A stretch of DNA of 12,690 bases from an uncultured Eubacteriales bacterium (GTDB taxonomy: Bacteria > Bacillota > Clostridia > Monoglobales > UMGS1388): positions 1 through 12,690 of the forward strand of contig URVP01000029.1 of assembly GCA_900551345.1 (NCBI GenBank), in the 5' to 3' direction. Shown one piece after another: positions 1-7,326 of the stretch. The translations under genes were made by a program, and so were the position numbers. The notes under the pieces are model-generated. The model was not told the origin of the DNA, ran no database searches, and saw nothing but the letters and a program-made list of their open reading frames with translations. Each line of letters opens with the position of its first letter. Position 1 is the stretch's first letter.

Positions 1-17
1 ACCTGCCTTTATTGAAT

Positions 18-1382
18 TTATACCGATAAAACTTCGCTCTGCTGTTCATATTTCTTTGAAAGCCGCCTCATCAAAACGAAATATTCGGGAGCAATTAAAA
101 CAAGAGCCCCCAGCCATGCAGAAGGGCTGGCAAAGCACAAGGCGATAAAGCCGTATTGTGCTGCCAAAAACATTGCAACACCGGCACGGCACACCACTTC
201 AACAAAACCTGATATAGTAGGAATAAATGCTCTGCCCAGTGCCTGAACAACACTTTTGTAGATGATAAGAGGGGCAAGAAATACCATAAGTACTGCGCTT
301 ATAACTATATATGCGTAACCGTCGGAAATTATCTGACCGGTTGCATCGGCTCCCACAAACAAACGAATAAGACTTTTCCCGAAAACCGCCATAATAACCA
401 CCGCTATCGCCACCCATATCATGGACATGCCCATACAGCTGTTTACACCCCGGCGGACACGCTTTATATCTCCGGCTCCGTAATTTTGAGCCGCATAGAC
501 GGACACGGAAGCACCAAAGGATTGAAGCGTCAGATTGCCGAACTGTTCCAGGCGGCTTGCTGCTGTGTATGTCGCCACCGCCTGAGTGCTTATCCGATTG
601 GTTGCCCACTGCATGGTGATAACTCCGATGGAAAGAATCATGTTAAGCAAACCCATAGGCAGACCAACACGCACAAGCTTTTTCATCATAGGATAATCAA
701 GGGCAAAATGAGCCTTTGTAAGATGCAGTTCGGGGACTTTTTTAACAAGATATACAATACACATAACACCTGAGGCAAGCTGCGCTATAACCGTGGCATA
801 TCCTGCTCCCTGAGCGCCTGTTTTAAACACCAAAATGAACACAAAGTCTAATGCAATGTTTATTACCGAAGCTATGATAAGAAACATAAGCGGTGTTTTG
901 CTGTTGCCCAGTGCACGGATTTCATTTGACAAAAGATTATACATGGTGGTAGCAGGAAGGCCGGCAAACAAAATAAACATATATAGATATGAAACATCTA
1001 TAATCTCGGGAGGAGTATTAATAAGCTCCAAGAGCAACCTCGCACACAGAGTACAACCAAGAGTAATAATTGCCGCAAGAATAACCGAAAGGATTATACT
1101 CATAGAAAAGCTCTTTTTAAGATTCTCTTTATCTCCTGAACCGAAGCATTGAGCTGTAATAACGGAAAATCCGGTGCATACTCCCTGGACAAAACCCATG
1201 GCAAACCAAACAAGACCACCCGTAGCACCTACGGCGGCAAGAGCATTTACACCCAAAGTTCTGCCCACTATAAAGGTATCGGCAGCGTTGTATAAAAGCT
1301 GAAAAACATTCCCTATTAAGTAAGGAATGGTAAAAAACAGAATTAATTTTACAGGATTCCCCCTGGTTAAATCATTGGTCAT
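18..1382 (-). CDS. MATE family efflux transporter (NorM/DinF-like)
   Basis: This is a 454-residue polytopic inner membrane protein of the multidrug and toxic compound extrusion family, a Na+- or H+-coupled antiporter that typically exports cationic drugs and metabolites. The N-terminus (TRGNPVKLILFFTIPYLIGN, then NAADTFIVGR and the alanine- and glycine-rich stretch around residues 45-60) is the standard first half-repeat of MATE proteins. The second half-repeat starts near residue 235 (KKLVRVGLPMGLLNMILSIG). About twelve hydrophobic segments are visible and the length is normal for the family. The start ATG is preceded by GGAGG (1392-1396) nine bases upstream. The gene stands alone, divergent from the nucleoside kinase gene, with its own promoter. 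The substrate cannot be read from sequence. It differs clearly from the second MATE protein in this window, so the two are not a recent duplication. Confidence 0.93.
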   Translation of the reverse strand: MTNDLTRGNPVKLILFFTIPYLIGNVFQLLYNAADTFIVGRTLGVNALAAVGATGGLVWFAMGFVQGVCTGFSVITAQCFGSGDKENLKKSFSMSIILSVILAAIITLGCTLCARLLLELINTPPEIIDVSYLYMFILFAGLPATTMYNLLSNEIRALGNSKTPLMFLIIASVINIALDFVFILVFKTGAQGAGYATVIAQLASGVMCIVYLVKKVPELHLTKAHFALDYPMMKKLVRVGLPMGLLNMILSIGVITMQWATNRISTQAVATYTAASRLEQFGNLTLQSFGASVSVYAAQNYGAGDIKRVRRGVNSCMGMSMIWVAIAVVIMAVFGKSLIRLFVGADATGQIISDGYAYIVISAVLMVFLAPLIIYKSVVQALGRAFIPTISGFVEVVCRAGVAMFLAAQYGFIALCFASPSAWLGALVLIAPEYFVLMRRLSKKYEQQSEVLSV

Positions 1383-1444
1383 ATGTATCAGCCTCCGTCA
1401 GCGGTATTATTGTAATATATGCCGCGAAAAAACATATCTTTGAA

Positions 1445-1473
1445 ATTGTAGCACACAATTATTAATAATTCAA
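1445..1473 (-). promoter_or_regulatory. Promoter of the first MATE gene
   Basis: On the minus strand, TTGAAT (1468-1473) and TACAAT (1445-1450) are separated by 17 bases, and the -10 is extended by TGTGC directly upstream. Transcription would start near 1438 and give a leader of about 55 bases. The leader contains a weak GCGG/CCGC hairpin but no riboswitch I recognise. Confidence 0.7.
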
Positions 1474-1533
1474 TCACAATTTTTTGTATATTTATATATT
1501 TTAATCATTATATTATTGATAAATATATTTAAC

Positions 1534-1562
1534 TTGAAGTTATTTGCAATAAACGCTATAAT
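1534..1562 (+). promoter_or_regulatory. Promoter of the nucleoside kinase gene
   Basis: TTGAAG (1534-1539) and TATAAT (1557-1562) are separated by exactly 17 bases. The start site would be near 1569, leaving a leader of only about 20 bases that contains the ribosome binding site GGGAGGT (1574-1580). Unlike the other promoters in the window, this one has no TG extension of the -10. Confidence 0.7.
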
Positions 1563-1587
1563 ATATAATTATAGGGAGGTGTTTTAT

Positions 1588-2580
1588 ATGGATAGAATAG
1601 AAGAATGCATAAGCATATACAGAAGATGGTGTGAAAAACTTGGCATAACAACGGTATCCGACATAAATACAATTATAAATGGCGGCAGGATAAACTGGCT
1701 TATCAATGTAAGTGAAATATGGCAGGAGCAAAATATATCCGAAATTGCAGTGAACATTAAAAAAAGCATAGACCGAAAAAGAATCGTTCTTATAAGCGGT
1801 CCCTCCTCCTCCGGGAAAACCACATTTGCAGAAAGGCTTAAGCTGCATCTTAGGGTTCTGGGCATAAACGGAGTGGCAATTTCTCTTGATGACTACTATA
1901 TAAAGCATGCTGATATGCCCCTTAACAAGGAAGGAAAGCCTGATTTTGAAGCTCTTGAATCAATTAATTACAGATTGTTCAACGATAATCTGTGTGACCT
2001 TATAAAGGGAAAAGAAACACTGATTCCCAAATATGACTTTATAAAATCCGCTCCTGCAGAACAAGGCAAAAATCTGCGTTTGGGAAGCGACGAGGTTATT
2101 ATTGTAGAGGGAATACACGGGCTTAACCCCCTCCTCACCGAGAACATACCGGGCGAAAGCATGTATAAAATATACTGTTCCGCTCTAACCGCACTTAGAA
2201 ATGATGACGGAAGCAAAATCCGCTCACGAACCACACGGCTTATGAGGCGGTTAATAAGAGATTATTACTTCCGTGGTTCGGACTATGCGTTTACATTCGA
2301 GCTATGGCCCAATGTGGAAGAAGGCGCACAGAAAAATATATATCCTTTTACCGATTCGGCAGATATTGTTTTTAATTCTTCACTGCTTTATGAATTCGGA
2401 ATCTACCGAAAGCACCTTGAAAAAGTTTTTGAAAATGCTATGCCCGACGATAAAAATGCCCAGGCCATAAATGAAGTGCTGCGAATAGCACGGTCTGTAA
2501 ACGACATAAGCGAAAGTCTGGTGCCCGGCATGTCCCTTGTAAGGGAATTTATCGGCGGAAGCACATTGTACAACCAATAA
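1588..2580 (+). CDS. Uridine kinase-family nucleoside kinase, short form
   Basis: This is a 330-residue cytosolic P-loop kinase of the uridine kinase/phosphoribulokinase family, expected to phosphorylate a nucleoside (probably uridine or cytidine) with ATP or GTP in pyrimidine salvage. The Walker A motif GPSSSGKT is at residues 71-78, the substrate-site motif SLDDYY at 99-104 and the Walker B-like segment IVEGIHGLNP from 172. The start at 1588 is chosen because GGGAGGT lies seven bases upstream; the frame is open further upstream but that part lacks a ribosome binding site and overlaps the promoter. From memory, most clostridial relatives of this sequence type have about 550 residues, with an N-terminal TGS/threonyl-tRNA synthetase-like region before the kinase. 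Here only the last 60 or so residues of that region remain. The physiological substrate is inferred from family membership only. Confidence 0.88.
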   Translation: MDRIEECISIYRRWCEKLGITTVSDINTIINGGRINWLINVSEIWQEQNISEIAVNIKKSIDRKRIVLISGPSSSGKTTFAERLKLHLRVLGINGVAISLDDYYIKHADMPLNKEGKPDFEALESINYRLFNDNLCDLIKGKETLIPKYDFIKSAPAEQGKNLRLGSDEVIIVEGIHGLNPLLTENIPGESMYKIYCSALTALRNDDGSKIRSRTTRLMRRLIRDYYFRGSDYAFTFELWPNVEEGAQKNIYPFTDSADIVFNSSLLYEFGIYRKHLEKVFENAMPDDKNAQAINEVLRIARSVNDISESLVPGMSLVREFIGGSTLYNQ

Positions 2581-2601
2581 AACATTACCGTATTTTTCAG
2601 T

Positions 2602-2630
2602 TTGACCGGGAAAAACGGATGTGATAAAAT
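2602..2630 (+). promoter_or_regulatory. Promoter of the SLH-anchored glycosidase gene
   Basis: TTGACC (2602-2607) and TAAAAT (2625-2630) are separated by 17 bases, and TGTGA (2620-2624) extends the -10. Transcription should begin near 2637. The promoter starts 21 bases after the kinase stop codon, so the glycosidase gene can be expressed independently. I see no U-tract terminator between the two genes, so read-through is also possible. Confidence 0.7.
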
Positions 2631-2634
2631 ATAA

Positions 2635-2679
2635 AAAGCCCCTGACAGCAAACACCATATAAATTAAACAAGGGGCTTT
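2635..2679 (+). promoter_or_regulatory. Hairpin at the 5' end of the glycosidase mRNA
   Basis: AAAGCCCCT (2635-2643) is perfectly complementary to AGGGGCTTT (2671-2679), with a 27-base A-rich loop. If transcription starts near 2637, this stem forms at the very 5' end of the transcript. It buries the Shine-Dalgarno-like AAGGGG that would otherwise serve the upstream ATG at 2685. The 3' side lacks a U tract, so it is a poor terminator on this strand. Its role may be mRNA stabilisation or blocking of the upstream start. I could not match it to a known riboswitch class. Confidence 0.5.
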
Positions 2680-2720
2680 CCTATATGCACAAAACAACGA
2701 AAGGAATGACGGTTTTAATC

Positions 2721-5258
2721 ATGTCGAAGCGTTTTATATCAATTGTATCAGCGGCAGCGGTAGCACTTGTATCTTTAACGGCAAACGCATCAGTTTTGGG
2801 AAGTGAAGTTATTTACAGTGCAACCACAAAATTCGCCGAAGGTACATATTTTACAAAGAACATTTTTTATAGTGACCAAAGCGGCGTAGGAAAGCAGACG
2901 GAGTATTATTTTGAGTATACTCCAAACGATATTGTAAAACCCGAAATTATAAACGGAGAATCTCTGTACGGAAAAAGAACTATAAACCAGATGGCAGAAC
3001 TGATGGAAAATGACGGACGATATCCGATTATGCTTCTTAATGCGGATTATTTTTCATTTGAAACGGGTGTACCAATGAGTGACTGCGTATCATATGGCGA
3101 AATAATCACTAAGGGCGGTGTGGGCACCGATGCAATCGGTATCAATGAGGACGGCTCCGCTTTTATGGCGTGGCTGCACCTTTATACCACAATCAATGTG
3201 GAGGGCACCACAATAAACGCCGACCTTATAAACAAATACCGCCAGCCTTATTCCCTTTATATGCTGACAGACAGGTTTGGAGACGAAACATATGCCAAAG
3301 GTGCAGGAACAAATGTAATCATCGGTCAGCTTTCGGACAGAGTAAAGACAAACAACACTGTAACGGGCGTGGTGGAACAGGTTATTCATACAGACGGATC
3401 AATTGAAATCCCCGAAGGTAAAATCGTTCTTACGCTGGACGACAGAGCAGCCCAGGAAAGGCAAGACGAAATCGCCCTGTTCAAAGAAGGACAGACAGTA
3501 ACCATAAATTCTTCCGCACAGGGAGATTCCCGCTGGAACGACGCTAAATTTATAATGGGTGCAACGGGTGGAAGGATAATAACAAACGGAACTATTACCG
3601 ATACAGATCAGGCGGCAGCTCCCAGAAGTGCCGTTGGCATAACCGAGAGCGGAAAGCTGATCTTTTATGCAATTGACGGAAGACAGTCAGGACACAGCTA
3701 CGGCGTGCGGCTTCAAACCTTGGCAAACAGGCTTAAAGAACTTGGCTGCGTTGATGCAATAAATCTTGACGGAGGAGGCTCTACCTCCATCACGGGAATA
3801 TTCCCGGGGCATACTGAATCAACTTTGATAAACACACCTTCGGACGGGTCGCTTCGTGCGGTATCAAACTTTTTATCTCTTGTAAACACAAAAGAAGCAA
3901 CAGGCAATTTAAGCAGCCTTGCCATGTATCCGTTTACGGGATATTATTTAAAAGGCGCATCACAGGAAATTTCCGTTTTGGGAATGGACGAAAACTCTCA
4001 CGCGGCACCGATTACGGGAGAGGTGACTCTTTCAGGAGAGAATACGCAGATAAACGGCAATACAGTTACATTCACTCATCCGGGAGATATAACCGTTACG
4101 GCACAATCGGGAGGTATTTCGTCAAACACGGTTTACCATGTTTATGACAATCCCACTTCTGTAGAGGTTTTTGACAAATATAACAACAATCAGGTTAAAA
4201 GCCTGAGTTTAAACACCGAAGGTTCCATTTCGCTGGGCGCAAATTCATATTATGGTCATATAACTCTTACCAGCTCTGACAGCTGCTATACATGGTCTTG
4301 CGATGAAAAAATAGGAACAATCACAAAGGACGGCGTATTTACCGCAGCAAAAACTGCCGGTTCGGGCAATATTTATGTTACCGCCGGACAAAAAACGGTT
4401 ACGCTTCCGGTGACGATAAAAGAAAGCTCAGATATGTATGATACGGCTAAACACACTTCTGCATATTTATCATATGATAACGGAATATTCTCTGCATTAA
4501 TTACAAATAACGACACAGCAAAAGTAACGCAAGATGGTATAGTTGTTCGTATTGACGGAAAACAAACAGACAGCTTTGAATATAGAGACTCTGTTATCTC
4601 TCTTCAGATAGATAACCAAACACAGCACAAAATAACCCTTGAAATTACCAATGTATACGACCGTACAAATATCTTTTCATATACAACAGATGGAGAAACT
4701 GCGGAAAATAAATTTAACGATATAGAAGGTCACTGGGCAAAGGATTATATAACATATATGAGCAGTCAAGGCGTGGTAAACGGCGTTGAAACGGGAAGCG
4801 GACTTTCTTTCCTTCCGTCACAAAACATTACCAGAGGCGAATTTGCGGTTATGACCGCAAATTATTTGGGAATAAATCCTGACGAATATGCATCGGTAAA
4901 CCTGCCCTATTCAGATGTAGATTCCATACCCGATTGGGCAATAAATCAGATTAAAGCCATGTATTCACTGGGCATAATCACAGGTAAAAGCTATTCTGAC
5001 GGAAGCATAAGATATGACACAACATTGCCCATAACAAGATGTGAAGCGGCGGTTATTATCTCAAGACTTCTGCCTGCAACCACTGTTTTAAAATCTACCG
5101 GCGCATCAGACTCGGCAGATATACCTAACTGGGCTAAAGAGGGTATGGACAAAGCCTGCGGAGCAGGAATAATAGGCGGATATGAAGACGGCACAATTAA
5201 GCCGCTCAGCAATGTAACCAGAGCTGAAGCGGTAAAGATGTTCTATACAATATTCTAA
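2721..5258 (+). CDS. Secreted phosphodiester glycosidase with SLH domains
   Basis: This is an 845-residue exported protein, probably held on the cell wall by its SLH repeats. Residues 1-23 form a signal peptide (basic MSKRF, hydrophobic core, ANA cleavage site). Residues about 25-385 are the phosphodiester glycosidase/NAGPA-like domain, with NADYF at 107-111, PRSAVG at 301-306, IDGR at 318-321 and the hallmark DGGGST at 350-355. Two or three beta-rich Ig-like segments follow (about 390-660). Three SLH repeats run from about 665 to the end, with TRGE, TRCE and TRAE variants of the SLH signature. The eukaryotic relative uncovers mannose-6-phosphate by removing GlcNAc; the bacterial substrate is unknown, and wall or capsular phosphodiester-linked sugars are a guess. 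The start at 2721 gives the cleanest signal peptide, with AAAGGA at 2700-2705 at a rather long spacing. In-frame ATGs at 2685 and 2706 are alternatives. Confidence 0.87.
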   Translation: MSKRFISIVSAAAVALVSLTANASVLGSEVIYSATTKFAEGTYFTKNIFYSDQSGVGKQTEYYFEYTPNDIVKPEIINGESLYGKRTINQMAELMENDGRYPIMLLNADYFSFETGVPMSDCVSYGEIITKGGVGTDAIGINEDGSAFMAWLHLYTTINVEGTTINADLINKYRQPYSLYMLTDRFGDETYAKGAGTNVIIGQLSDRVKTNNTVTGVVEQVIHTDGSIEIPEGKIVLTLDDRAAQERQDEIALFKEGQTVTINSSAQGDSRWNDAKFIMGATGGRIITNGTITDTDQAAAPRSAVGITESGKLIFYAIDGRQSGHSYGVRLQTLANRLKELGCVDAINLDGGGSTSITGIFPGHTESTLINTPSDGSLRAVSNFLSLVNTKEATGNLSSLAMYPFTGYYLKGASQEISVLGMDENSHAAPITGEVTLSGENTQINGNTVTFTHPGDITVTAQSGGISSNTVYHVYDNPTSVEVFDKYNNNQVKSLSLNTEGSISLGANSYYGHITLTSSDSCYTWSCDEKIGTITKDGVFTAAKTAGSGNIYVTAGQKTVTLPVTIKESSDMYDTAKHTSAYLSYDNGIFSALITNNDTAKVTQDGIVVRIDGKQTDSFEYRDSVISLQIDNQTQHKITLEITNVYDRTNIFSYTTDGETAENKFNDIEGHWAKDYITYMSSQGVVNGVETGSGLSFLPSQNITRGEFAVMTANYLGINPDEYASVNLPYSDVDSIPDWAINQIKAMYSLGIITGKSYSDGSIRYDTTLPITRCEAAVIISRLLPATTVLKSTGASDSADIPNWAKEGMDKACGAGIIGGYEDGTIKPLSNVTRAEAVKMFYTIF

Positions 5259-5275
5259 ACCATGCCAATAAAAAC

Positions 5276-5337
5276 ACAGAGCATATATAACCCGATTTAA
5301 GTGTTATATATGCTCTGTTTTGTTTTGTTTTGTTTTG
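5276..5337. terminator. Bidirectional intrinsic terminator between convergent genes
   Basis: ACAGAGCATATATAAC (5276-5291) and its exact complement (5303-5318) form a 16-base-pair stem with an 11-base loop. On the plus strand the stem is followed by a T-rich run (5318 onward) broken every fifth base by G. On the minus strand it is followed by GTTTTTATTGG. It therefore can end both the SLH glycosidase gene from the left and the second MATE gene from the right. Confidence 0.9.
5317..5337 (+). repeat. GTTTT pentanucleotide tandem repeat, four copies
   Basis: Four perfect GTTTT units (5317-5336) plus a further G form a small microsatellite that supplies the U-rich tail of the terminator. It overlaps the last two bases of the stem. 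It lies 21 bases beyond the stop codon of the convergent MATE gene. Confidence 0.9.
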
Positions 5338-5358
5338 ATTTTATCTTATCTTTGCATA

Positions 5359-6657
5359 TTAAGCAGGTATTTTATTCTTATCTTTTTTAATCATAAAGTA
5401 TGATACAGTTAGAGTAAATATTTCCGCTGCGGGGAATGCCAGCCACACGCCGGTTATTCCCATCAGTTCGGATAGCAAGAACGCAAACAGAGTAATTGCT
5501 GCAACACCTCTTGATACAGCAATAACCGAAGAAAGCGCCGCCCGTCCCTTTGCACTGTAAAATCCGGCTCTTATTATATTAAAAGGAGCTACCAAAAAGC
5601 CCAGATAGTACAGGCGTGTTCCAACCTCTGCATAGTGTGCCAGCTGCACGGATTTTTCACTGTTAAACAGGCTCACCAGTCCATCTGCAAACAGCAAAGC
5701 CAATATAACCAATCCCAAAGATATTGCCGCTCCTACTTTTAAAGACTGAGTGTAAATTTTCTTTTCCGCATCAATTTCCCCTCTGCCGTGCATTTCACTT
5801 GCCAGAGGCTGTAGACCCTGAGCTACGCCGTTAAGCAGAGCCGTTCCTACAATGGCAGTATTTGCAATAACGCCGTATGCCGCAACGGCAACATTTCCTG
5901 CCAGATTAAGCAGTATAAAATTAAATACCATTGTGGTTATACCGCTGGCTATTTCACCAACAAATGCCACCACTCCCAAACTGCACGAAGAAAAAAGTTT
6001 TTTTACTGAGGGCAATTTGAATCTAAATTTTACGGTATTTTTCCCAGACAGGTAATGAATCATACAAACAAGCATGCTTACAATGGGTGACAGACCCGTT
6101 GCAAGAGCAGCTCCCGTCATTCCCATCTTCATCGGAAACATAAAGATATAGTCAAATAAAATATTGAAACCGCCGCTGATTAATGTTGCAGCCATTGCAA
6201 TATTGGGAGATGAGTCATTGCGTACAAATGCGGTAAAAGTATAATTAAGCATAAAAAAAGGAGTAAAGCACATAAAGGTACGCGTATATGAAAGCCCTGT
6301 TTCAAGGATTACATTATCAGCTCCCATTAATATAAGTATTTTATCCGGAAAAAACAGTCCTGCCCCGGCAAACAGCAGCCCTATAAAAGCCGTCCATATA
6401 ATAGAATTGGAAAAGTATTCATCCGCATTCTTATCGCCCAGCGCTTTTTGCAGGGAATACCTTGTTGCAGAGCCTATTCCCGTCATGGAACCTATGGCGA
6501 AGATAAGAGCATAAATAGGGAGTGCCAGGTTAAGTGCCGTTATTCCGTTGGTACCTTCTGCCGCGGCAATAAAAATCGTATCTGCCAAAACATAACAGGA
6601 TATTCCGGCCATGGCAAGTATGTTGGGCACAATATATCGGCTAAGTTTTTTATTCAT
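5359..6657 (-). CDS. MATE family efflux transporter (MepA-like)
   Basis: This is a 432-residue multidrug-type exporter with about twelve membrane segments. The N-terminal region (MNKKLSRYIVPNILAMAGIS, then VLADTIFIAAAEG) and the second half-repeat near residues 205-225 (VKKLFSSCSLGVVAFVGEIA) place it in the MATE superfamily, closer to MepA-type proteins than to the NorM/DinF-like protein at the left of the window. The start at 6657 is chosen because GGAGG lies seven bases upstream and the protein then begins with the family-typical N-terminus; the open frame extends 17 codons further without support. It is the last gene of a minus-strand run after metY and the ECF S gene, separated from the latter by an unusually structured 136-base leader that may control it. 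The substrate is unknown. Confidence 0.92.
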   Translation of the reverse strand: MNKKLSRYIVPNILAMAGISCYVLADTIFIAAAEGTNGITALNLALPIYALIFAIGSMTGIGSATRYSLQKALGDKNADEYFSNSIIWTAFIGLLFAGAGLFFPDKILILMGADNVILETGLSYTRTFMCFTPFFMLNYTFTAFVRNDSSPNIAMAATLISGGFNILFDYIFMFPMKMGMTGAALATGLSPIVSMLVCMIHYLSGKNTVKFRFKLPSVKKLFSSCSLGVVAFVGEIASGITTMVFNFILLNLAGNVAVAAYGVIANTAIVGTALLNGVAQGLQPLASEMHGRGEIDAEKKIYTQSLKVGAAISLGLVILALLFADGLVSLFNSEKSVQLAHYAEVGTRLYYLGFLVAPFNIIRAGFYSAKGRAALSSVIAVSRGVAAITLFAFLLSELMGITGVWLAFPAAEIFTLTVSYFMIKKDKNKIPA

Positions 6658-6697
6658 TATAAAACCTCCGTGTTTTAAACGAAACAGCACTCTTATC

Positions 6698-6783
6698 TGC
6701 GACTTCAAAGACCTAACGCCGCAAACAAGAATGCCGAACGCATTCGCTGCCCGGTGGCAGCTTTGTTATATTGATTTGTCCTT
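6698..6783 (-). ncRNA. Candidate structured leader RNA of the MepA-like gene
   Basis: On the minus strand this leader holds three hairpins in close order. The first has a 6-bp stem, 6756-6761 with 6746-6751, and an ACCG loop. The second, directly abutting, has a 6-bp stem, 6740-6745 with 6729-6734, and a GTTCG loop. The third, 6718-6723 with 6698-6703, has one G-U pair and a 14-base loop. AACAA (6763-6767) and TTGTT (6724-6728) could close the first two into a three-way junction. AAGGAC (6778-6783) can pair with GTCTTT (6707-6712) in the third loop, forming a pseudoknot. The element ends 40 bases before the start codon. Compactness, abutting helices and position before a drug exporter suggest a cis-regulatory RNA. 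I could not match it to a class; guanidine-IV RNAs occur before MATE genes but I do not recall their consensus well enough to test it. Confidence 0.45.
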
Positions 6784-6793
6784 ATCCGCTTTT

Positions 6794-7294
6794 TTAAAAA
6801 TCTCCGGGATTCTTACCCATCTTTTTAAACCGCATCATAGCAAGAATAAAAATAATTATGCCCATAACACCTTGGGCTATGTTGCCCGGTATGCTTGCCG
6901 CAGCCCCTATACCTTCGCCGAAGATAAGACCGGCATAGGCAAAATAGCCCAAAACCATAATAATCTCTGCCACAACCGCTGCAAGTATACAGCGCCATGT
7001 GCTTGTTTTAGAAAACAGGAGACCGGCTGCAAGACCGCATAAACCTTTAATAACTATCGTTGCAGGGGCGTAATATGCATACCCTCCGATTACATCGGCA
7101 AGTCCCGATCCTACGGCACCTGCTATCATACCGCAAACAGGGCCTAAAATCCATGATGCAATAAGTATAACGCCGTCACCCAAATTTACATATCCGTTCA
7201 TGGGGGAGGGAATTTGTATAACGAGTGTAGCAATGCAGATAAGAGCTGCAAACATGGCGGTATAAACTATTCTTTTAATATAACTGCTTGTCAT
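6794..7294 (-). CDS. ECF transporter S component (substrate-binding subunit)
   Basis: This is a 166-residue integral membrane protein with about five or six hydrophobic segments, the normal size for the substrate-capturing S subunit of energy-coupling-factor vitamin transporters. GYVNLGDGVIL (residues 34-44) and the segment around 62-84 (GSGLADVIGGYAYYAP, then the IKG turn) are typical of the PF07155-type S components. It would work with a shared EcfA-EcfA'-EcfT module encoded elsewhere. The ligand cannot be read from sequence; relatives handle riboflavin, hydroxymethylpyrimidine or pyridoxine-type compounds. It starts 32 bases after the metY stop, with AAGGAAG upstream at a longish spacing, so it is probably cotranscribed with metY. 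A pyridoxal phosphate precursor would make sense beside a PLP enzyme, but that is inference. No TPP, FMN or other vitamin riboswitch precedes it. Confidence 0.88.
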   Translation of the reverse strand: MTSSYIKRIVYTAMFAALICIATLVIQIPSPMNGYVNLGDGVILIASWILGPVCGMIAGAVGSGLADVIGGYAYYAPATIVIKGLCGLAAGLLFSKTSTWRCILAAVVAEIIMVLGYFAYAGLIFGEGIGAAASIPGNIAQGVMGIIIFILAMMRFKKMGKNPGDF

Positions 7295-7326
7295 TAGTAA
7301 AACGCTTCCTTTTCAAAACATACAAG

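Noticed and set aside
1516..1587. Upstream 24-codon extension of the nucleoside kinase frame
   Set aside because: It overlaps the promoter, lies before the predicted transcription start and has no ribosome binding site; GGGAGGT clearly serves ATG 1588.
2588..2618. Bulged stem after the nucleoside kinase as a terminator
   Set aside because: The arms pair with a bulge, the loop holds the next gene's -35 box, and no U tract follows.
18..6657. The two MATE genes as a duplicated pair bounding a mobile segment
   Set aside because: The proteins differ throughout and belong to different subgroups, and I see no direct repeats, transposase or integrase between them.
6729..6761. The two abutting hairpins as an intrinsic terminator of the ECF S gene
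   Set aside because: Only TTGTTT follows the second stem, and the downstream sequence is again structured, so a plain terminator explains it poorly.
6770..6839. Separate promoter for the MepA-like gene inside the ECF S 3' end
   Set aside because: TATGAT with a TG extension at 6834-6839 and TATAAC near 6770 both lack a convincing -35.
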